Shown one piece after another: positions 60,926 to 61,755 of a DNA stretch of 61,755 nt. Position numbers and translations under genes: made by a program. Source of the DNA: Vulcanimicrobiota bacterium (GTDB taxonomy: Bacteria > Vulcanimicrobiota > Vulcanimicrobiia > Vulcanimicrobiales > Vulcanimicrobiaceae); the NCBI GenBank assembly GCA_003140855.1, contig PLLF01000108.1:1-61755 (forward strand). The letters are read 5' to 3'. The notes under the pieces are model-generated. The model was not told where the DNA came from. It saw only the letters and a list, made by a program, of their open reading frames with translations, and did no database searches. Numbering within the stretch: position 1 is the stretch's first letter; every line of letters begins with the position of its first letter.

Positions 60926-61755
60926 GAGTTTACGGGCTCCTGCGTATAGCCTTCGATGTAGATTCTTCGGATTATCGATTCCAAGTCGGGTTCCTCGATG
61001 CTGACGTCGCGCAGCTCGTAGCGCTGTGTCGCCTCGCGGATGAGTTGGTCGGGCCGCACGCGGCGGCGATCGAACCGGTAGCGCACGAGGCCGCGATCGT
61101 TCGATTCGATTTCGGCGCCCTCCAAGATCGGATTGGAATGCGGCTCGGTCAGCGTCAGCACGAGCGTGCGATGCGTGCCGTACTGCTCTTTGATGTGCTC
61201 CACGGTGCCGTCGTAGATAATCGTGCCCTTATCGATCAGGATGATTCGCCGGCAGAGCCGCTCGACGTCGGCGAGGTCGTGCGTCGTCAAGATGATGGTC
61301 GTGCCGCGTTCTTGATTGATGTGGCGGACGAATTCGCGGATGGCTTCCTTGGCGACCACGTCGAGCCCGATAGTCGGCTCGTCCAAATAGACGATGCGGG
61401 GATTGTGCAGCATGGCAGCCGCGAAGTCGCCGCGCATGCGCTGTCCGAGCGAAAGTTGGCGGACCGGCGTGCGCAGGAACGGCTCCATCTCGAGCATTTC
61501 AACGAAGCCTTGCAGATTGGCGCGGTAGCGATCTTTGGGGATCGAATAGATCGCGCGCAGCAGTTCGAACGATTCGACCAGCGGCAGATCCCAATAGAGC
61601 TGACTGCGCTGCCCAAAGACCACGCCGATGTTGCGCGCATTTTCGTTGCGGCGGTCGGAGGGCACCAATCCGGCAACTTCGATAGTGCCCGAGGTCGGCA
61701 CCAAGATTCCGGTCAGCATTTTTATGGTTGTTGACTTGCCGGCGCCGTTGGGACC
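60922..61755 (-). CDS. ABC transporter ATP-binding protein, 5' end outside window
   Basis: The frame is open to the last base. Walker A GPNGAGKST is at the very start of the visible part, followed by GVVFGQRSQLYWDLP, signature LSLGQRMRGDFAAAML, Walker B IVYLDEPTIGLD and the H-loop LTTHDLADVERL. The C-terminal 80 residues (from RTLVLTLTEP) are a regulatory extension. It energises the paired ABC-2 permeases. About 40 N-terminal residues are missing. Confidence 0.95.
   Translation of the reverse strand, partial: GPNGAGKSTTIKMLTGILVPTSGTIEVAGLVPSDRRNENARNIGVVFGQRSQLYWDLPLVESFELLRAIYSIPKDRYRANLQGFVEMLEMEPFLRTPVRQLSLGQRMRGDFAAAMLHNPRIVYLDEPTIGLDVVAKEAIREFVRHINQERGTTIILTTHDLADVERLCRRIILIDKGTIIYDGTVEHIKEQYGTHRTLVLTLTEPHSNPILEGAEIESNDRGLVRYRFDRRRVRPDQLIREATQRYELRDVSIEEPDLESIIRRIYIEGYTQEPVNS

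Overview
The window is a GC-rich (about 60 percent) bacterial chromosome segment from a diderm: it has TonB-receptor sequence, lipoproteins and periplasmic enzymes. The gene mix (Lon-like C protease after rplI, 2-oxoacid:ferredoxin oxidoreductase, FolK-FolE2 fusion, HiPIP, GH47) fits an uncultured lineage such as Eremiobacterota/WPS-2, but that placement is inference. Several apparent single-indel frameshifts and one chimeric junction suggest a metagenome assembly or local gene decay.

Layout. 1-390 is the 3' end of ssb. 0.4-11.8 kb is an accessory region of mostly unrelated genes (secreted proteins, an SDR/DUF2867 protein, a bifunctional-looking terpene synthase, an S33 hydrolase, an ECF sigma/anti-sigma pair) separated by seven copies of one interspersed repeat, often followed by a degenerate 9-bp tandem array. 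12.0-19.1 kb holds a redox/sulfur-flavoured module: DoxX-like membrane protein, MoaD/ThiS sulfur carrier, BNR propeller, HiPIP, DUF2269 membrane protein, rhodanese-MBL protein and a hexaheme cytochrome c. 19.1-24.1 kb is core: zinc-ribbon protein, infA-like gene, rpsR, rplI, lonC, dnaB. The usual rpsF-ssb-rpsR-rplI string is therefore split by about 19.7 kb if the ssb at the left edge is the operon copy.

24.1-37.6 kb: KorAB-type ferredoxin oxidoreductase, gamma-carbonic-anhydrase-like protein, a broken pilus-chaperone fragment, YncE-like propeller, HNH protein, tRNA-Thr(CGT), a compact adenine methylase/PD-(D/E)XK nuclease pair, msrB-msrA, an oligopeptide ABC importer without ATPases, and an Fn3/TIM-barrel protein. 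37.7-43.6 kb: a truncated TonB receptor fused head-on to a truncated SIS gene, PBP4-type carboxypeptidase, lysA, a frameshifted amidase, manA. 43.6-46.7 kb: folate genes (pabBC fusion opposite a folK-folE2 fusion). 46.7-56.8 kb: amidohydrolase, alpha/beta hydrolase, Mrp ATPase, dprA, hemL, GH47 mannosidase, M28 peptidase, GIY-YIG, cyclophilin, class A beta-lactamase-like protein. 56.8-61.8 kb: an ABC-2 exporter whose two permease genes are separated by an opposite-strand alkA-pirin-zf-UBP cassette.

The best candidates for something undescribed are the class I plus class II terpene synthase fusion (5585-7669) with its small membrane-protein neighbour, the repeat family that punctuates 0.4-11.8 kb, and the HiPIP/BNR/MoaD/DoxX operon.
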